A stretch of 64,000 bases of DNA from Toxotes chatareus (taxonomy: Eukaryota; Chordata; Actinopteri; Toxotidae): positions 21,769,615 to 21,833,614 of the forward strand of contig CM028887.1 of NCBI GenBank assembly GCA_016801885.1, given 5' to 3'. Numbering within the stretch: the stretch's first letter is position 1; every line of letters starts with the position of its first letter. A model generated the notes under the pieces. It saw only the letters and a list, made by a program, of their open reading frames with translations, searched no databases and had not been told where the DNA came from. The translations under genes were made by a program, and so were the position numbers. Positions 1 to 15,000 of this stretch are shown piece by piece.

Positions 1-2560
1 TATGATGTTTTTTATGACATTTTGAGGTCAAAATTTTTTTTGACTTTTTTTGGCCAAAAAAGACGCCATACTATACTATGACGTTTTTTATGACATTTTG
101 AAGTCAAAATTTTTTTGACTTTTTTGGCCGATTTTGAAAAACTTCTACTATACTATGACGTTTTTTATGACATTTTGAGGTCAAAAATTTTTTTGACTTT
201 TTTTGTCCGATTTTGACGCCTTACTATACTATGACGTTTTTTATGACATTTTGAGGTCAAAAAAATGTTTGATTTTTTTTATCTGATTTTGACACCTTAC
301 TATACTATGACGTTTTTTATGACATTTTGAGGTCAAAAAAAAATTTCACTTTTTTTGTCCGATTTTAACACCTTACTTAATATGATGTTTTTTTATGACA
401 TTTTGAGGTCAAAATTTTTTTTGACTTTTGTCCGATTTTGACGCCTTACTATACTATGACGTTTTTCATGACATTTTGAGGTCAAAAAAGTTTTCGACTT
501 TTTTTGTCCGATTTTGACGCCTTACTATACTATGACGTGTTTTGTGACATTTTGAGGTCAAAAAATTTTTTGAATTTTTTTTGCTGAAAAAAACGCCATA
601 CTATACTATGACATTTTGAGGTCAAAAATTTTTTAACTTTTTTTATCCGATTTTAATGCCTTACTATACTATGATTTTTTTTAATGACATTTTGAAGTCA
701 AAAATTTTTTTGACTTTTTTTGGCCGAAAAAGACGCCTTACTATACTATGACGTGTTTTATTACATTTTGAGGTCAAAAAAATTTTTTGAATTTTTTTTG
801 CTGAAAAAAACGCCGTACTATACTATGACGTTTTTTATGACATTTTGAGGTCAAAATTTTTTTTGACTTTTTTTGTCCGATTTTGACGCCTTACTATACT
901 ATGATTTTTTTTATGACATTTTGAGGTCAATAAATTTTTTGACTTTTTTTGTCTGATTTTGACGCCTTACTATACTATGACGTTTTTTATGACATTTTGA
1001 GGTCAAAATTTTTTTTGACTTTTTTTGGCCGAAAAACACGCCATACTATACTATGACGGTTTTTATGACATTTTGAGGTCAAAAATTTTTTTGACTTTTT
1101 TTGTCCGATTTTGACGCCTTACTATACAATGACGTTTTTTATGACATTTTGAGGTCAAAAATTTTTTTGACTTTTTTTGTCCGATTTTGACACCTTACTA
1201 TACTATGACGTTTTTTTATGACATTTTGAGGTCAAAAAAATTTTTGACTTTTTTTGTCCGATTTTGACACCTTACCATACTATGACGTTTTTTATGACAT
1301 TTTGAGGTCAAAAATTTTCTTGACTTTTTTTGTCCGATTTTGAGGCCTTACTATACTATGACGTTTTTTATGACATTTTGAGGTAAAAAAATTTTTTGAC
1401 TTTTTTTGTCCGATTTTGACGCCTTACTATACTATGACGTTTTTTATGACATTTTGAGGTCAAAAAAAAATTTGACTTTTTTTGTCCGATTTTGACGCCT
1501 TACTATACTATGACGTTTTTTATGACATTTTGAGGTCAAAAATTTTTGACTTTTTTGTCCGATTTTGACGCCTTTACTATACTATGACGTTTTTTATGAC
1601 ATTTTGAGGTCAAAAAATTTTGACTTTTTTTGTCCGATTTTGACGCCTTACTATACTATGACGTTTTTTATGACATTTTGAGGTCAAAAAAATTTTTGAC
1701 TTTTTTTGTCCGATTTTAATGCCTTACTATACTATGATTTTTTTTATGACATTTTGAGGTCAAAAAAAAAATTTTTGACTTTTTGGCCGATTTTGACGCC
1801 TTACTATACTATGACGTTTTTTATGACATTTTGAGGTCAAAAAAATTGACTTTTTTTTGTCCGATTTTGACACCTTACTATACTATGACGTTTTTATGAC
1901 ATTTTGAGGTCAAAATTTTTTGACTTTTTTGGCCGATTTTGACGCCTTACTATACTATGACGACGTTTTTATGACATTTTGAGGTCAAAAAAAAATTTTG
2001 ACTTTTTTGGCCGATTTTGAAAACGCCATACTATACTATGACGTTTTTTATGACATTTTGAGGTCAAAAATTTTTTTGACTTTTTTGTCCGATTTTGATG
2101 CCTTACTATACTATGATTTTTTATGACATTTTGAGGTCAAAAAAAATTTTGACTTTTTTTGTCCGATTTTGACGCCTTTACTATACTATGACGTTTTTTA
2201 TGACATTTTGAGGTCAAAAAAATTTTGACTTTTTTTGCCGAAAAAACACCATACTATACTATGACGTTTTTTATGACATTTTGAGGTCAAAAAAAATTTG
2301 ACTTTTTTTTTGTCCGATTTTGAAGACGCCTTTACTATACTATGACGTTTTTTATGACATTTTGAGGTCAAAAAAAATTTTTGACTTTTTTGTCCGATTT
2401 TGACGCCTTACTATACTATGACGTTTTTTATGACATTTTGAGGTCAAAAAAAAAATTTGACTTTTTTGTCCGATTTTGACGCCTTACTATACTATGACGT
2501 TTTTTATGACATTTTGAGGTAAAAAAAATTTTGACTTTTTTGTCCGATTTTGACGCCTTA
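1..2560. repeat. left outer zone of the array (GTCCGATTTTGACGCC type)
   Basis: Units here are regular and keep the full GTCCGATTTTGACGCC segment. A second unit type, with GCTGAAAAAAACGCC or GGCCGAAAAA instead, is scattered among them (for example near 50, 585, 725, 800 and 1,030). The first kilobase also has older-looking variants such as GACGTGTTTTGTGACATTTT (about 533) and GAAGTCAAAA. Scrambled units are rare here compared with the core. Confidence 0.8.
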
Positions 2561-2775
2561 CTATACGCTTTTTGACGCTTTTATACATTTTGAGGCCAAA
2601 AAAATTTTTTGACTTTTTGGGCTGATTTTTTGACGCCTTACTATACTATGACCATTTTTATGATATTTTGAGGCCAAAAAAAAAAATTGACTTTTTTGGC
2701 CGATTTTGACGCCTTACTATATACTATGACCATTTTTATGACATTTTGAGGCCAAAAAAAATTTTGACTTTTTTT
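2560..2775. repeat. divergent block with GAGGCC and GACCATTTTT variants
   Basis: Two or three consecutive units read TTTTGAGGCCAAAA instead of GAGGTCAAAA, and TATGACCATTTTTATGA instead of TATGACGTTTTTTATGA. One has GGGCTGATTTT in place of GTCCGATTTT. This combination of variants recurs together only near 41,880-42,000 in this window, which suggests the two blocks share a recent common origin within the array. Confidence 0.75.
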
Positions 2776-5700
2776 GTCCGATTTTGACGCCTTACTATAC
2801 TATGACGTTTTTTATGACATTTTGAGGTCAAAAAAATTTTTTTGACTTTTTTTGCGAAAAAACGCCTATACTATACTATGACGTTTTTTATGACATTTTG
2901 AGGTAAAAAAAATTGACTTTTTTTGTCCGATTTTGACGCCTTTACTATACTATGACGTTTTTATGACATTTTGAGGTCAAAAAATTTTTTTTAACTTTTC
3001 TTGGCCGAAAAAAACGCCTTACTATACTATGACGTTTTTTATGACATTTTGAGGTCAAAAATTTTTTTGACTTTTTTTGTCCGATTTTGACGCCTTACTA
3101 TACTATGACGTTTTTTTTATGACATTTTGAGGTCAAAAAAAAATTTGACTTTTTTGTCCGATTTTGACGCCTTACTATACTATGACGTTTTTTATGACAT
3201 TTTGAGGTCAAAAAAAAATTTTGACTTTTTTGTCCGATTTTGACGCCTTACTATACTATGACGTTTTTTATGACATTTTGAGGTCAAAAAAATTTTGACT
3301 TTTTTTGTCCGATTTTGACGCCTTACTATACTATGACGTTTTTTTATGACATTTTGAGGTCAAAAAATTTTTTGACTTTTTTTGTCCGATTTTGACGCCT
3401 TACTATACTATGACGTTTTTTATGACATTTTGAGGTCAAAAATTTTTTTGACTTTTTTTTGCCGAAAAAACGCATACTATATACTATGACGTTTTTTATG
3501 ACATTTTGAGGTAAAAAAAAAATTTGACTTTTTTTTCCCGATTTTGACACCTTACTATACTATGACGTTTTTTATGACATTTTGAGGTCAAAAAAAATTT
3601 TGACTTTTTTGTCCCGATTTTGACGCCTTTACTATACTATATGACGTTTTTTATGACATTTTGAGGTCAAAAATTTTTTACTTTTTGCGAAAAAAACGCC
3701 ATACTATACTATGACGTTTTTTTATGACATTTTGAGGTCAAAAAATTTTTTGACTTTTTTTGTCCGATTTTGACGCCTTACTATACTATGACGTTTTTTT
3801 ATGACATTTTGAGGTCAAAAAAAATTTGACTTTTTTTGTCCGATTTTGACGCCTTACTATACTATGACGTTTTTTATGACATTTTGAGGTCAAAAAAAAT
3901 TTTTGACTTTTTTTGTCCGATTTTGACGCCTATACTATACTATGAAGTTTTTTATGACATTTTGAGGTCAAAAAACGCTTTACTTTGACTTGACTTTTTC
4001 CGATTTTGACACCTTACTATACTATGACGTTTTTATGACATTTTGAGGTCAAAAAAAATTTGACTTTTTTGTCGATTTTGACGCCTTTACTATACTATGA
4101 CGTTTTTTATGACATTTTGAGGTCAAAAAATTTTTACTTTTTTGTCCGATTTTGACGCTTACTATACTATGACGTTTTTTATGACATTTTGAGGTCAAAA
4201 AATTTTGACTTTTTTGTCCGATTTTGACGCCTTACTATACTATGATTCTTTTTATGACATTTTGAGGTCAAAAATTTTTTTGACTTTTTTGTCCGATTTT
4301 GACGCCTATACTATACTATGACATTTTTGACATTTTGAGGTCAAAAAAAAAATTGACTTTTTTGGCCGATTTTGACCTTACTATATACTATGATTTTTTT
4401 TATGACATTTTGAGGTCAAAAAATTTTTTGACTTTTTTGGCCGAAAAAAAACGCCATACTATACTATGACGTTTTTTATGACATTTTGAGGTCAAAAAAT
4501 TTTTTGACTTTTTTGTCCGATTTTGACGCCTTACTATACTATGACGTTTTTTATGACATTTTGAGGTCAAAAAATTTTTTGACTTTTTTGTCCGATTTTG
4601 ACGCCTTACTATACTATGACGTTTTTTATGACATTTTGAGGTCAAAAAATTTTGACTTTTTTTTGTCCGATTTTGACCTTACTACTATACTATGACGTTT
4701 TTTATGACATTTGAGGTCAAAAAAAAATTTTGACTTTTTGGGCTGATTTTGACGCCTTACTATACTACTATGACGTTTTTATGATGATTTTGAGGTCAAA
4801 AAAAAAATTTTTTTGACTTTTTTGTCCGATTTTGACGCCTTACTATACTATGACGTTTTTTATGACATTTTGAGGTCAAAAAAAAATTTGACTTTTTTGT
4901 CGATTTTGACGCCTTACTACTATACTATGACGTTTTTTATGACATTTTGAGGTCAAAAATTTTTTTTTTTTTTTTGTCCGATTTTGACGCCTATACTATA
5001 CTATGATGTTTTTTATGACATTTTGAGGTCAAAAAAAATTTTGACTTTTTTGTCCGATTTTGACGCCTTACTACTATACTATGACGTTTTTTTGACATTT
5101 TGAGGTCAAAAAAATTTTTGACTTTTTTGGCGAAAAAAAACGCCATACTATACTATACTATGATGTTTTTTATGACATTTTGAGGTCAAAAAATTTTTTG
5201 ACTTTTTTGTCCGATTTTGACGCCTTACTATACTATGACGTTTTTATGACATTTTGAGGTCAAAAAAATTTTTTGACTTTTTTGTCCGATTTTGACGCCT
5301 TACTATACTATGACGTTTTTTATGACATTTTGAGATAAAAAAAAAATTTTGACTTTTTGCCGAAAAAAACGCCATACTATACTATGACGCGTTTTTATGA
5401 CATTTTGAGGTCAAAATTTTTTTGACTTTTTTGTCCGATTTTGACACCTTACTATACTATGATGTTTTTTATGACATTTTGAGGTCAAAAATTTTTTGAC
5501 TTTTTTTTGTCCGATTTTGACGCCCTACTATACTATGACGTTTTTTATGACATTTTGAGGTCAAAAAAATTTTGACTTTTTGGTCGAAAAAAACGCCATA
5601 CTATACTATGACGTTTTTTATGACATTTGAGGTCAAAAATTTTTGACTTTTTGTCTCGAAAAAAACGCCTACTATACTATGACGTTTTTTATGACATTTT

Positions 5701-6099
5701 GAGGTCAAAAAATTTTTGACTTTTTTTTGTCCGATTTTGATGCCTTACTATACTATGACGTTTTTTATGACATTTTGAGGTCAAAAAAAAATTTTTTGAC
5801 TTTTTTTGTCCGATTTTGACGCCTTACTATACTATGACGTTTTTTATGACATTTTGAGGTCAAAAAAATTTTTGACTTTTTTGTCCGATTTTGACGCCTA
5901 CTATACTATGATGTTTTTTTGACATTTTGAGGTCAAAAAAATTTTTGACTTTTTTTTGACTTTTTTGTCATGTTTTTGACATTTTGAGGTCACTATACTA
6001 TGACGTTTTTATGACATTTTGAGGTATAAAAAAATTTTTTATGACTTTTTGGTCGATTTTTGACTTTTTTTGCCCGACATACCTTACTATACTATGAGC

Positions 6100-9000
6100 G
6101 TTTTTTATGACATTTTGAGGTCAAAAAATTTTTTGACTTTTTTTGTCCGATTTTGGCCTTACTATACTATGACGTTTTTTATGACATTTTGAGGTCAAAA
6201 AAAATTTTTTGACTTTTGTCCGATTTTGGCGCCTTACTATACTATGACGTTTTTTATGACATTTTGAGGTCAAAAAATTTTGACTTTTTTGGCGATTTTG
6301 ACGCCTATACTATACTATGATGTTTTTTATGACATTTTGAGGTCAAAAATTTTTTGACTTTTTTTGTCGATTTTGGCGCCTTACTATACTATGACGTTTT
6401 TTATGACATTTTGAGGTCAAAAAAATTTTTGACTTTTTGTCCGATTTTGGCCTTATACTATACTATGAGCGTTTTTATGACATTTTGAGGTCAAAAAAAA
6501 AATTGACTTTTTTCCGATTTTGGCGCCTATACTATACTATGGCGTTTTTATGACATTTTGAGTCAAAAAAATTTTGACTTTTTTGTCGATTTTGGCCTTA
6601 CTATACTATGACGTTTTTATGACATTTTGAGGTCAAAAAATTTTGACTTTTTGCCGATTTTGCCGCCTTACTATACTATGACGTTTTTTTATGACATTTT
6701 GAGGTCAAAAAAAAAATGACTTTTTTGTCCGATTTTGGCTTACTATACTATATGCGTTTTTTTTATGACATTTGACAAAAAAATTTTTGACTTTTTTTGT
6801 CCGATTTTGACATCAAAATACTATGGCGTTTTTTATGACATTTTGAGGTCAAAAATTTTTCCGACTTTTTTGTCGATTTTGGCGCCTTATACTATACTAT
6901 GACGTTTTTATGACATTTTGAGGTCAAAAAAAATTTTGACTTTTTTGTCCGATTTTGGCGCCTTACTATACTATGGCGTTTTTTATGACATTTGAGGTCA
7001 AAAAAATTTTTGACTTTTTTCCGATTTTGGCATACTATATACTATGGCGTTTTTATGACATTTTGAGGTCAAAAAAAATTTTGACTTTTTTGCCGATTTT
7101 GACGCCATACTATACTATGGCGTTTTTTATGACATTTTGAGGTTGACTTTTTGAAAAATTTTTGACTTTTTTGTCCGATTTTGACTTTTTTGCATTTTGG
7201 CTTACTATACTATATGACGTTTTTTTATGACATTTTGAGGTCAAAAAAATTTTTGACTTTTTTGCCCGATTTTGGCGTCTATATTTTGGCGTTTTTATGA
7301 CATTTTGACTATACTATGACTTTTTTATTTGATGACATTTGACATTTTGAGGTCAAAAAAATTTTGACTTTTTTGTCGATTTTGACGCCATACTATACTA
7401 TGGCGTTTTTATGACATTTGAGGTCAAAAAAAAATTTTGACTTTTTTGTCCGATTTGACGCCTTACTATACTATGGCGTTTTTTATGACATTTTGAGGTC
7501 AAAAAATTTTTTGACTTTTTTGTCGATTTTGGCGCCTTACTATACTATGACGTTTTTTATGACATTTTGAGGTCAAAAAAAATTTTGACTTTTTTGTCGA
7601 TTTTGGCGCCTTACTACTATACTATGGCGTTTTTTATGACATTTTGAGGTCAAAAAATTTTTTGACTTTTTGTCCGATTTTGACATACTATACTATGGCG
7701 TTTTTTGATGACATTTTGAGGTCAAAAAAAATTTTTGACTTTTTTTTCGTCCGATTTTGACGCCTTACTATACTATATATGACCATTTTATGACATTTTG
7801 AGGTCAAAAAAAAAATTTGACTTTTTTGCCCGATTTTGGCGCCATACTATACTATGAGCGTTTTTATGACATTTTGAGGTCAAAAAAATTTTGACTTTTT
7901 GTCCGATTTTGGCGCCTATACTATACTATGACGTTTTTATGACATTTTGAGGTCAAAAAAAAATTTTGACTTTTTTGTCCGATTTTGGCCTTACTATACT
8001 ATGACGTTTTTTATGACATTTTGAGGTCAAAAAAATTTTTTGACTTTTTGTCCGATTTTGGCATATTACTATACTATAGGCGTTTTTATGACATTTTGAG
8101 GTCAAAAAATTTTTTTGACTTTTTTTGTCGATTTTGACGCCTTACTATACTATAGCGTTTTTATGACATTTTGAGGTCAAAAAATTTTTGACTTTTTGTC
8201 CGATTTTGGCCTTACTATACTATAGCGTTTTTTATGACATTTTGAGGTCAAAAAAAAATTTTTGACTTTTTTTGTCGATTTTGGCGCCTACTATACTATG
8301 ACGTTTTTTATGACATTTGAGGTCAAAAAAAATTTTTGACTTTTTGCCGATTTTGGCGCCTATACTATACTATGGCGTTTTTTATGACATTTTGAGGTCA
8401 AAAAAAATTTTTGACTTTTTGTCCGATTTTGGCATTACTATACTATGACGTTTTTTATGACATTTTGAGGTCAAAAAAATTTTGACTTTTTGTCGATTTT
8501 GGCCTTACTATACTATGGCGTTTTTTTATGACATTTGAGGTCAAAAAAAAAATTTTTTTGTGACTTTTTGTCGATTTTATGACATTTTGAAAAAAAAATT
8601 TTTGACTTACTATACTATGACGTTTTTTATGACATTTTGAGGTCAAAAAAAATTTTTGACTTTTTTTCGATTTTGGCACTACTACTATACTATGACGTTT
8701 TTTATGACATTTTGAGGTCAAAAAAAATTTTTGACTTTTTTGTCCGATTTTGGCGCTTACTATACTATGGCGTTTTTTATGACATTTTGAGGTCAAAAAA
8801 TTTTTGACTTTTTTTGTCCGATTTTGGCATTTGACTTACTATACTATATACGTTGATGACATTTTGAGGTCAAAAAAATTTTGACTTTTTGTCCGATTTT
8901 GGCCTACTACTATACTATGGCGTTTTTATGACATTTGAGGTCAAAAAAATTTTTGACTTTTTTGTCGATTTGGCATGCCATACTACTATACTATGGCGTT

Positions 9001-12000
9001 TTTATGACATTTTGAGGTCAAAAATTTTGACTTTTTGTCCGATTTTGCATATACTTACTATACTATGACGTTTTTTTATGACATTTTGAGGTCAAAAAAT
9101 TTTTGACTTTTTGTCCGATTTTGCCTTACTATACTATACTATGCGTTTTTTATGACATTTTGAGGTCAAAAAAAATTTTGACTTTTTGTCCGATTTTGGC
9201 GCTATACTATACTATGACGTTTTTATGACATTTTGAGGTCAAAAAAAATTTTTGACTTTTTTGTCGATTTTGGCATATTACTATACTATGACGTTTTTTA
9301 TGACATTTTGAGGTCAAAAAAAAATTTGACTTTTTTGTCGATTTTTTGCATACTACTATACTATGACGTTTTTTATGACATTTTGAGGTCAAAAAAAATT
9401 TTGACTTTTTTGTCCGATTTTGGCATACCTATACTATACTATGACGTTTTTATGACATTTTGAGGTCAAAAAAAATTTTTGACTTTTTTGTCCGATTTTG
9501 GCGCCTACTATACTATGACGTTTTTATGACATTTTGAGGTCAAAAAAAATTTGACTTTTTTGTCCGATTTTGGCATTACTTACTATACTATGACGTTTTT
9601 TATGACATTTTGAGGTCAAAAAAAAATTTTGACTTTTTTTTGCGATTTACTATACTATGACGTTTTTATGACATTTTGAGGTAAAAAATGACGTTTTTTT
9701 GACATTTTGAGGTCAAATACTATGGCGTTTTTATGACATTTTGAGGTCAAAAAAATTTGACTTTTTGTCGATTTTGGCATACTACTATACTATGACGTTT
9801 TTTATGACATTTTGAGGTCAAAAAAATTTTTTGACTTTTTTTGTCGATTTGACATTACTATATACTATGGCGTTTTTTATGACATTTGAGGTTTTTTTGA
9901 CTTTTTGAGGTCAAAAATTTTTTGAGGTTTTTGTTTTGACTTTTTGGCGATTTTGGCTATACTATACTATGACGTTTTTTGATGACATTTGAGGTCAAAA
10001 AAAATTTTTTTGACTTTTTTGGCCGATTTTGGCGCCTTACTATACTATACTATGGCGTTTTTTATGACATTTTGAGGTCAAAAAAAAATTTGACTTTTTG
10101 TCCGATTTTGACGCCTTACTATACTATACTATGACGTTTTTTATGACATTTTGAGTCAAAAAAATTTTGACTTTTTGTCGATTTTGGCATACTATACTAT
10201 GGCGTTTTTTATGACATTTTGAGGTCAAAAAAAAAAATTTTGACTTTTTGTCCGATTTTGGCGCCTTACTATACTATAGCGTTTTTTATGACATTTTAGG
10301 TCAAAAAAAATTTTTTGACTTTTTTTGCGATTTTGGCGCCTTACTATACTATGGCGTTTTTTATGACATTTTGAGGTCAAAAAAATTTTTTGACTTTTTT
10401 GTCCGATTTTGGCCTTACTACTATACTATGACGTTTTTTGATGACATTTTGAGGTCAAAAAAAAATTTTTGACTTTTTTACTATGTCGATTTTGGCCCTT
10501 ACTATACTATGACGTTTTTTATGACATTTTGAGGTCAAAAAAAAATTTTTGACTTTTTTTGTCGATTTTGACGCCTTACTACTATACTATGACGTTTTTA
10601 TGACATTTTGAGGTCAAAAATTTTTTGACTTTTTGTCCGATTTTGGCCTATACTATACTATGACGTTTTTTGACATTTGAGGTCAAAAAAAAATTTTTGA
10701 CTTTTTGTCCGATTTTGGCATATACTATACTATGGCGTTTTTTATGACATTTTGAGGTCAAAAAATTTTTTGACTTTTTTGTCCGATTTTGGCATATACT
10801 ATACTATGACGTTTTTGACATTTTTGAGGTCAAAAAATTTTTGACTTTTTTGTCGATTTTGGCCCTTACTATACTATGGCGTTTTTATGACATTTTGAGG
10901 TCAAAAAAATTTTGACTTTTTTTGTCCGATTTTGGCGCCTTACTATACTATGGCGTTTTTTATGACATTTTGAGGTCAAAAAAAATTTTTGACTTTTTTG
11001 TCGATTTTGGCCTTACTATACTATGACGTTTTTATGACATTTTGAGGTCAAAAAAAAAATTTTGACTTTTTTGTCGATTTTGGCCCTTACTATACTATGA
11101 CGTTTTTTATGACATTTTGAGGTCAAAAAATTTTTGACTTTTTGTCGATTTGGCCTTACTATACTATGACGTTTTTTTATGACATTTGAGGTCAAAAAAA
11201 ATTTTGACTTTTTGTCGATTTTTGGCGCCTATACTATACTATAGCGTTTTTTATGACATTTTGAGGTCAAAAAAAATTTTTGACTTTTTTGTCGATTTTG
11301 GCGTATACTATACTATGACGTTTTTTATGACATTTTGAGGTCAAAAAAACTTTTTTGTGCCGATTTTTTTTTGTTTTGTCCGATTTTGGCGCCTTACTAT
11401 ACTATACTATAGCGTTTTTATGACATTTTGAGGTCAAAAAATTTTGACTTTTTTTGTCCGATTTTGGCGCCTTACTATACTATGGCGTTTTTTATGACAT
11501 TTGAGGTCAAAAAAAATTTTTGACTTTTTGTCGATTTTGGCATATTACTATACTATGACGTTTTTTATGACATTTTGAGGTCAAAAAAAATTTTTGACTT
11601 TTTTTGTCGATTTTGGCGCCTATACTATACTATGACGTTTTTATGACATTTTGAGGTCAAAAAATTTTGACTTTTTTTGTCGATTTTGGCCTTACTATAC
11701 TATGGCGTTTTTATGACATTTTGAGGTCAAAAAAATTTTTGTCTTTTTTTTACTATGTCGATTTTGAGGTTTGACTTTTTGTCGATTATACTATACTATA
11801 CTATTTTTTATGACATTTTGAGGTCAAAAAATTTTTTGACTTTTTGTCGATTTTGCCTTATACTATACTATGACGTTTTTTATGACATTTTGAGGTCAAA
11901 AAACTTTTTTTTACTACTTTTTTGACATTTTGATTTTTGACATTTTGCCATACTACTATGGCGTTTTTATGACATTTTGAGGTCAAAAAAATTTTTGACT

Positions 12001-15000
12001 TTTTTTGTCGATTTTGGCATTACTATACTATGGCGTTTTTTTGACATTTTGAGGTCAAAAAAAATTTTTTGACTTTTTGTCGATTTTGGCCTACTATACT
12101 ATGACGTTTTTATGACATTTTGAGGTCAAAAAAAAATTTTGACTTTTTTTTGTCGATTTTGGCCTTACTATACTATAGCGTTTTTTATGACATTTTGAGG
12201 TCAAAAAAAATTTTGACTTTTTTGTCGATTTTGGCGCTTATACTATACTATGACGTTTTTATGACATTTTGAGGTCAAAAAAAAATTTTGACTTTTTTGT
12301 CCGATTTTGGCCTTACTATACTATGGCGTTTTTTATGACATTTTGAGGTCAAAAAATTTTGACTTTTTTTGTCGATTTTGGCATACTATACTATGACGTT
12401 TTTTATGACATTTTGAGGTCAAAAAAAATTTTGACTTTTTTTTGTCCGATTTTGACGCCTTACTATACTATGACGTTTTTATGACATTTTGAGGTCAAAA
12501 AAATTTTGACTTTTTTGTCCGATTTTGACGCCTACTATATACTATGGCGTTTTTTATGACATTTTGAGGTCAAAAAAAAATTTTGACTTTTTTTCCGATT
12601 TTGGCGCCTTACTATACTATGGCGTTTTTTATTTTGACATTTTTTTTTGCCGAGGTCAAAAATACTATTTTTTTGACTTTTTTTTTTGATTTTGGCCGAT
12701 ACCTACTATACTATGACGTTTTTTATGACATTTTGAGGTCAAAAAAAAATTTTGACTTTTTGTCGATTTGATTTTGCCATTATACTATACTATGACGTTT
12801 TTTATGACATTTTGAGGTCAAAAAAAAATTTTTGACTTTTTTTGTCCGAAAAAACATACCTTACTATACTATGGCGTTTTTTATGACATTTTGAGGTCAA
12901 AAAAAATTTTTTGACTTTTTTGTCGATTTTGGCCTTACTATACTATGACGTTTTTATGACATTTTGAGGTCAAAAAAATTTTTTTTTTTTGTCCGATTTT
13001 GGCCCTTACTATACTATGACGTTTTTTATGACATTTTGAGGTCAAAAAAAAAATTTTGACTTTTTTTGGTCGATTTTGGACGCCTACTATACTATGACGT
13101 TTTTTGATGACATTTTGAGGTCAAAAATTTTTTGACTTTTTTTTGGCGATTTTGGCGCCTTACTATACTATGACGTTTTTATGACATTTTGAGGTCAAAA
13201 AAAAATTTTGACTTTTTTTGTCCGATTTTGGCGCCTACTACTATACTATGGCGTTTTTATGACATTTTGAGGTCAAAAAATTTTTGACTTTTTGTCCGAT
13301 TTTGGCCTTACTATACTATGGCGTTTTTTGATGACATTTTGAGGTCAAAAAAAATTTTTTGACTTTTTGTCCGATTTTGGCATATACTATACTATGACGT
13401 TTTTTTTATGACATTTTGAGGTCAAAAAAATTTTTTGACTTTTTTGTCGATTTTGGCCTTACTATACTATATAGCGTTTTTTATGACATTTTGAGGTCAA
13501 AAAAAATTTTTGACTTTTTTTGTCGATTTTGACGCCTTACTATACTATGACGTTTTTTTTATGACATTTTGAGGTCAAAAAAATTTGACTTTTTTTGCCA
13601 CTTTTTATGACATTTGAGGTCAAAAAAATTTTGACTTTTTTGTCCGAATTTTGACGCCTACTATACTATATAGCGTTTTTTATGACATTTTGAGTCAAAA
13701 AATTTGACTTTTTGTCGATTTTGGCGCTTACTACTATACTATGACGTTTTTATGACATTTTGAGGTCAAAAAAATTTTTGACTTTTTGTCCGATTTTGGC
13801 GCCTTACTATACTATAGGCGTTTTTTATGACATTTTGAGGTCAAAAAAATTTTGACTTTTTGTCCGATTTTGGCATGCCTACTATACTATGGCGTTTTTA
13901 TGACATTTGAGGTCAAAAAAAAATTTTTTGACTTTTTGTCCGATTTTGACATATACTATACTATGACTATACTTTTGAGGTCAAAAAAATTTTTGACTTT
14001 TTGTCATTTTGAGGTATACTATGAAAATTTTTATTTTGAGGTCAAAAAAAATTTGACTTTTTGTCCGATTTTGGCGCTTACTATACTATGGCGTTTTTTT
14101 TATGACATTTTGAGGTCAAAAAAAATTTTTTGACTTTTTTGGTCGAAAAAAGCATACCTATACTATACTATGACGTTTTTATGACATTTTGAGGTCAAAA
14201 ATTTTTGAGGTCTATAATGACATTTGAGGTCAAAAATTTTTGACTTTTTGTCCGATTTTGACATTACTATACTATGATTTTTTATGACATTTGAGGTCAA
14301 AAAATTTTTGACTTTTTTGTCGATTTTGCCTTACTATACTATACTATGGCGTTTTTTATGACATTTTGAGGTCAAAAAAATTTTGACTTTTTTTGTCGAT
14401 TTTGGCATATACTATACTATGAGCGTTTTTTATGACATTTTGAGGTCAAAAAAATTTTGACTTTTTTGTCCGATTTTGGCCTTACTATACTATGGCGTTT
14501 TTTTATGACATTTTGAGGTCAAAAAAATTTTTTTGACTTTTTTGGCGAAAAAATTTTGACTTACTATACTATACTATAGCGTTTTTATGACATTTTGAGG
14601 TCAAAAAATTTTTGACTTTTTTTGTCCGATTTTGGCGCCTTATACTATACTATGGCGTTTTATGACATTTTGAGGTCAAAAAAAATTTTTGACTTTTTGT
14701 CCGATTTTGGCCTTACTATACTATGACGTTTTTTATGACATTTTGAGGTCAAAAAAAAAATTTGACTTTTTGTCGATTTTGCGCCTTACTATACTATGAC
14801 ATTTTTTTATGACATTTTGAGGTCAAAAAAATTTGACTTTTTGTCGATTTTGAGGTCAAAAAAAATTTTGACTTTTGTCCGATTTGGCCTTACTATACTA
14901 TAGTTTTTTTATGACATTTTGAGGTCAAAAAATTTTGACTTTTTTTTTGTCCGATTTTGGCCTTACTACTATACTATGACGTTTTTATGACATTTTGAGG

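Noticed and set aside
8455..8796. Lys/Arg-rich minus-strand open frames (SKCHKKRHSIV repeats) that look like a basic repeat protein
   Set aside because: The same peptide appears wherever the unit is in phase and breaks whenever a homopolymer changes length. This is what a tandem repeat gives, not a coding gene.
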